Shown here: positions 61,140 through 64,000 of the stretch, in pieces | Layout of the letters: each line of letters begins with the position of its first letter | Position numbering within the stretch: the stretch's first letter is position 1 | Assembly: GCF_963082655.1 (NCBI RefSeq) | Contig: NC_081552.1 | Location: forward strand, 57,330,561 to 57,394,560 | DNA: 64,000 nt | From: Stomoxys calcitrans | Lineage: Eukaryota > Arthropoda > Insecta > Diptera > Muscidae | Reading direction: 5' to 3' | Notes under the pieces: model-generated | What the model saw: the letters and a program-made list of their open reading frames with translations, nothing else | What the model was told of the DNA's origin: nothing | Database searches by the model: none | Position numbers and translations under genes: made by a program

Positions 61140-62440
61140 ATGCCAGGTGATGCCCCGCGATTTTATCTTTGACGGTTGGTTCACCACTGATGAGCGGACA
61201 ATAAATGCTGAGTAAATTAGATATTTAAATCCTTTTGAACTAGAAATCAGCAAAAATTAATGTTAAGAATTTTTTAGTTTGTCTAAGGAGGAGGAGAAAC
61301 AATAGATCGAGCGTATTTTGTGCTAAGTTTATGGAAGTCTCGCTGAGAAGGGTTTAATCTCACACCTCTTTCAGCGTTCAACAACTAGTATTTTCTCTCG
61401 TACTATACATCTATGACGCCCTTTCTACCCGGGCAAGTATAATAGGCCTTTTGTTTCCGACTGAAGAGGCTAGCTAACGTGATTGCAAGAAGTCTGTTCT
61501 TCATTCTTGTCCGATGTGGTTAATTTGTCGTGTTAAAAGGTAGTCGACTCTGCTCTTGAACTCACACATCAGGCTGTTGAAAACATCCACCTGAAATGGA
61601 AGGTGTAGTTACATTGTCATTCCTTTTTGCAACTAATGAATATATTGACCTTATAAGGCGAATTCAAGCGAAAGCCAGTTTGGCCCATTTTAAATACCGA
61701 GCGACGAAAAGAAGTGCAAATGAGAAAGCAAAAATGTGCTACAATGTGTTTGGTGTGGCAAACATGCCAAATGACCTGTTGTCAATGCTCTCATAGTGCT
61801 CAGTAACCTCTCTTGGAAAGCAAGCAATTCGTCCTTCCTCGGTCGACGGTAGTAGAACAGAGAGTGACAAAAACAAAACACCCATCTCACTGTGCATTTT
61901 TTTTAACTGGATTCGGCAACTCAATCACCCTTATTACCGCTGTCGAAGGCGAAAATCGACAGCAGTCGTAGTCGAAGGCGAATATCACATTTCATGGTAT
62001 TCTACAACTTATTCGCCTTCGACAGTTTGATAATAGAAAAATATTGCGGTAAATAAAAAAAAATAATGTAAAAGTAGATTCCATACTCTTTCGACAAACA
62101 GGCGCGAAGTAGTTTAGAATGCAATTATCTTATATATTGATCGTTTTCATCAAATTTGACAGTCGAATTCGACTTATGTGATACCAAAAAAGCAAACGAA
62201 TTTTCATCTTCGACAACCATAATACCATTTTGTACAAATTTCGACATTCGACAAGGCCATCACCAACCGGAATAAGGGGGAATATATGGCACGTAGTAAG
62301 CTGATTCGCTCGCCGAGAACGCTGTTCCCTCCATCCGAAATAACATTGTGTAAGGCAACCAACACTTAAAAATTCGGGCACACACTTCGGTCTCATTATC
62401 CTCAAATCCTAGTCTTCGAGCACCTGAGTTTCGAAGGTGG
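61140..62440. other. Downstream of CycA, no gene; GTCGAAGGCGAA motif repeats
   Basis: GTCGAAGGCGAA occurs at about 61943 and 61972, with the inverted TTCGCCTTCGACAG at about 62010, and related TCGAC motifs continue to 62260. Possibly a decayed TIR element. No coding frame supported. Confidence 0.45.
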
Positions 62441-62830
62441 AATATCCTTATTCGGAATTTTAATTGCGAGGCCAAGTCCTGGCATATTCCTTCGCCTTCT
62501 CATTTCGCGAAATTTTACTGTGTCCGTGAGCCCAATTAAGGCTGTAGTCTATTCAGAGTGTCTGCCAGTTCGATGTCATTGTACTCTACTGCACGATTTG
62601 GGCGTTGACATGCTGTTCATTCAGGTACTGAGTTTCTACGTTGATATATCCCTTTCCAAGATTTCAATTGTGACGATTGTATTGGCACAGATCTTAGAAC
62701 CGTAATTCGTTCAGCTGTCTTGGTGACACACCAATATCGCAGTAGACCCATCCAATTCCGTCGCCATCTCCTTCTTGGAGTTATCAAATAAAGCATACGC
62801 AGCCCCATCATATCTGTCGGCAAAGTGAAT
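62440..62830 (-). pseudogene. Degenerate LINE RNase H fragment
   Basis: On the minus strand NWAHGHSKISRNEKAKEYAR matches the RNase H end of I/R1/jockey-type LINEs (WVPGHSxIxGNExADExA). The upstream part is heavily broken by stops. Confidence 0.6.
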
Positions 62831-62956
62831 ACCGATCTATTTCGTGCCAGTTAGTCTGAGACCTTTCTTAGCTTTCCCTCCGTCATTCCCCTCTTCAGTG
62901 GGTCAATGTCCCGCAATCTAAGCCCATCCTTAATAGCTGAGTTTCAAATGTATGTA

Positions 62957-63473
62957 CAGTCGAAACCGGATAAGTAAAACGCCAAAAGTAAATGAATTTG
63001 GTTTCACTTATCCGTAATTTTTAGTGAGTCGTAGTTCGGATAAGTGAAATTACTTTCCAGTTAAGCGATATGAGCATAAATGCGAGCGAGCTTTCACTTC
63101 AACGTACCAATTACGCATGATATAACTTGAGTTGAAGAAGAGCGATACCCAGTATAACTTTCCAAAAGTCAGAGAGAAATTCCAGATAGTTTTCGATAGA
63201 AATAACTTTTTCACTTATGCGATTTCAGGTTCATATAGTAACGGAATTCTGGGTGTAAAAACTTGTTCAGTCAAGCGATGTTTTCGGTTAAGCTATTCAA
63301 CCTAAGCGAATTAAATTGCATTGAATAATACCCAAAAAGCGGGATTTTTCACTAAAGCGTAATACAGTTGTCCGGCAATCCCATGGCAGCCGGTTGTATG
63401 TACCGGAGGCAAGGGCTGCCGCTTCAGTGTACCACACACTGCTACTACAACAACAGTTGTCCGGTTTCGACTG
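62957..63473. mobile_element. Pogo-like non-autonomous element with nested retroposon
   Basis: Between TA dinucleotides (62955-62956, 63474-63475). Termini CAGTCGAAACCGGATAAGT and GTTGTCCGGTTTCGACTG. Subterminal repeats CACTTATCCG, GGATAAGTGAAA and CACTTATGCGA. Without the inserted 77-bp retroposon and its extra TSD copy it is 428 bp. No transposase. The pogo/Tigger assignment is inferred from the CAGT..ACTG ends and TA target. Confidence 0.8.
63376..63452 (-). mobile_element. 77-bp CAA-tailed retroposon with 12-bp TSD
   Basis: Flanked by ACAGTTGTCCGG (63364-63375, 63453-63464), which is part of the host element's TIR. Starts CAATCCCATGGCAGCCGGTT and ends CACACTGCTACTACAACA. A shorter version of 43322-43425, missing the middle. 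Strand tentative, as for 43322-43425. Confidence 0.85.
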
Positions 63474-63475
63474 TA

Positions 63476-64000
63476 GACCTCAAAAGACTGCATATTCAGC
63501 AAAATTCGTCTGCGGTATGGACCTCAACGTTTCCGTGATTTCATCGTTAGCCAGTATTTGAACCTTAACGAACTTCTTAGTAACAGTTCTCCTATCCAAA
63601 GGCTACTATGATTCTCCTTTTTCTTCTCTCAAATTCGACGCCAGACTGTTTATTTCTTATCTAGTTGCGCCGCTAGCGATAGTGTTCTTGCTCTGGGATT
63701 GTCTTTAGGCTTCTATCGTGCAACCGTTAACTTGTTCAAATATCTTGCCACAAATATCGATTGGAAAAATTACAAACTCCGTAAATGTATTACGTGTCAT
63801 ACGGACTTTGACCTACTGCATGTATAAAAGGCTGGTTTGATCTTAGTTTATAATTAATCAATCTTCTGCCATTGTATTTGCGAAATTTTAATTTTGCTTA
63901 TTTCATTTTAGCAGCATTGCTTGCTTTGCCAACATAACTTAAATCCGCTTTACATTTACTCTTTCAAAGACCTTGCCAAATTCCGCTATTGGCAGTCATA
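63476..64000. other. No recognised gene; weak TATA-like motif
   Basis: TATAAAAG at 63823-63830 is followed by TCTTAGTT about 18 bp later. This could be the promoter of a gene beyond the window, but it is weak and no coding frame follows inside the window. Confidence 0.2.

Noticed and set aside
63823..63830. TATAAAAG as a confident promoter
   Set aside because: A single motif with no proper initiator at the usual distance and no downstream coding frame in the window; kept only as a low-confidence note.

Overview
The window is nuclear DNA of a higher fly, most likely a calyptrate (muscid-type) species. The evidence is spliceosomal introns, a Cyclin A whose protein closely follows the Drosophila one, and dense non-coding repeats of dipteran type (AAAGTATATATATTC and GTCCGTCCGTC motifs, GGCCGGGCC termini). 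The species assignment is inference. It is not a microbial locus: I see no operons, CRISPR arrays or phage genes.

Two genes can be supported. Cyclin A (CycA) lies on the + strand from 7645 to 60012. Six coding exons are present (7645-7919, 8099-8342, 49232-49455, 54836-55040, 55102-55349, 59829-60012). All have GT-AG borders and compatible phases, and together they encode the last 459 residues, including a KEN box and both cyclin folds. The start codon and roughly the first 60 residues are not recognisable and probably lie upstream of position 1. The 40,889-bp intron 8343-49231 contains the second gene, a RIB43A-family axonemal protein (35198-36400, minus strand, two exons, 378 residues), nested antisense to CycA.

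Almost everything else is repeat. (1) A very abundant composite family, here called R1, made of tandem ~160-170-bp monomers (ATATAGCTGCCATATA..ACCGATCT) between a TATACCCTCCACC terminus and an AAGTTCGGCCGGGCCGAA terminus. (2) A second composite family, here called G (12.4-14.15 kb, 24.3-24.5 kb, 32.9-34.9 kb). (3) Four copies of a TA-flanked mariner-type MITE, one rearranged into a hairpin. (4) Other TIR elements: 4639-4875 with 9-bp TSD, 16618-16849, 51781-54083 with ~210-bp TIRs, and a pogo-like element at 62957-63473. (5) Dead Tc1/mariner transposase copies at 110-689, 43276-43796 and 57962-58888. (6) LINE fragments at 9289-9945, 38055-39285, 52745-53330 and 62440-62830. (7) Two short retroposon families, one tRNA-derived and one sharing its CAA-rich tail with a LINE. 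(8) Two minisatellite families with ~31-bp and ~29-bp units.

Region by region: 1-7.6 kb is repeats upstream of the first visible exon. 7.6-8.3 kb has two CycA exons. 8.3-49.2 kb is the giant intron with the nested gene at 35.2-36.4 kb. 49.2-60.0 kb has the remaining CycA exons with repeat-filled introns. 60.0-61.1 kb is the probable 3' UTR. 61.1-64 kb is repeats and sequence without a recognisable gene. I found no new enzymatic or defence system. The most novel material is in element structure: a snap-back MITE derivative, LINE/SINE tail sharing, nested insertions with exact TSDs, and a 350-bp perfect palindrome.
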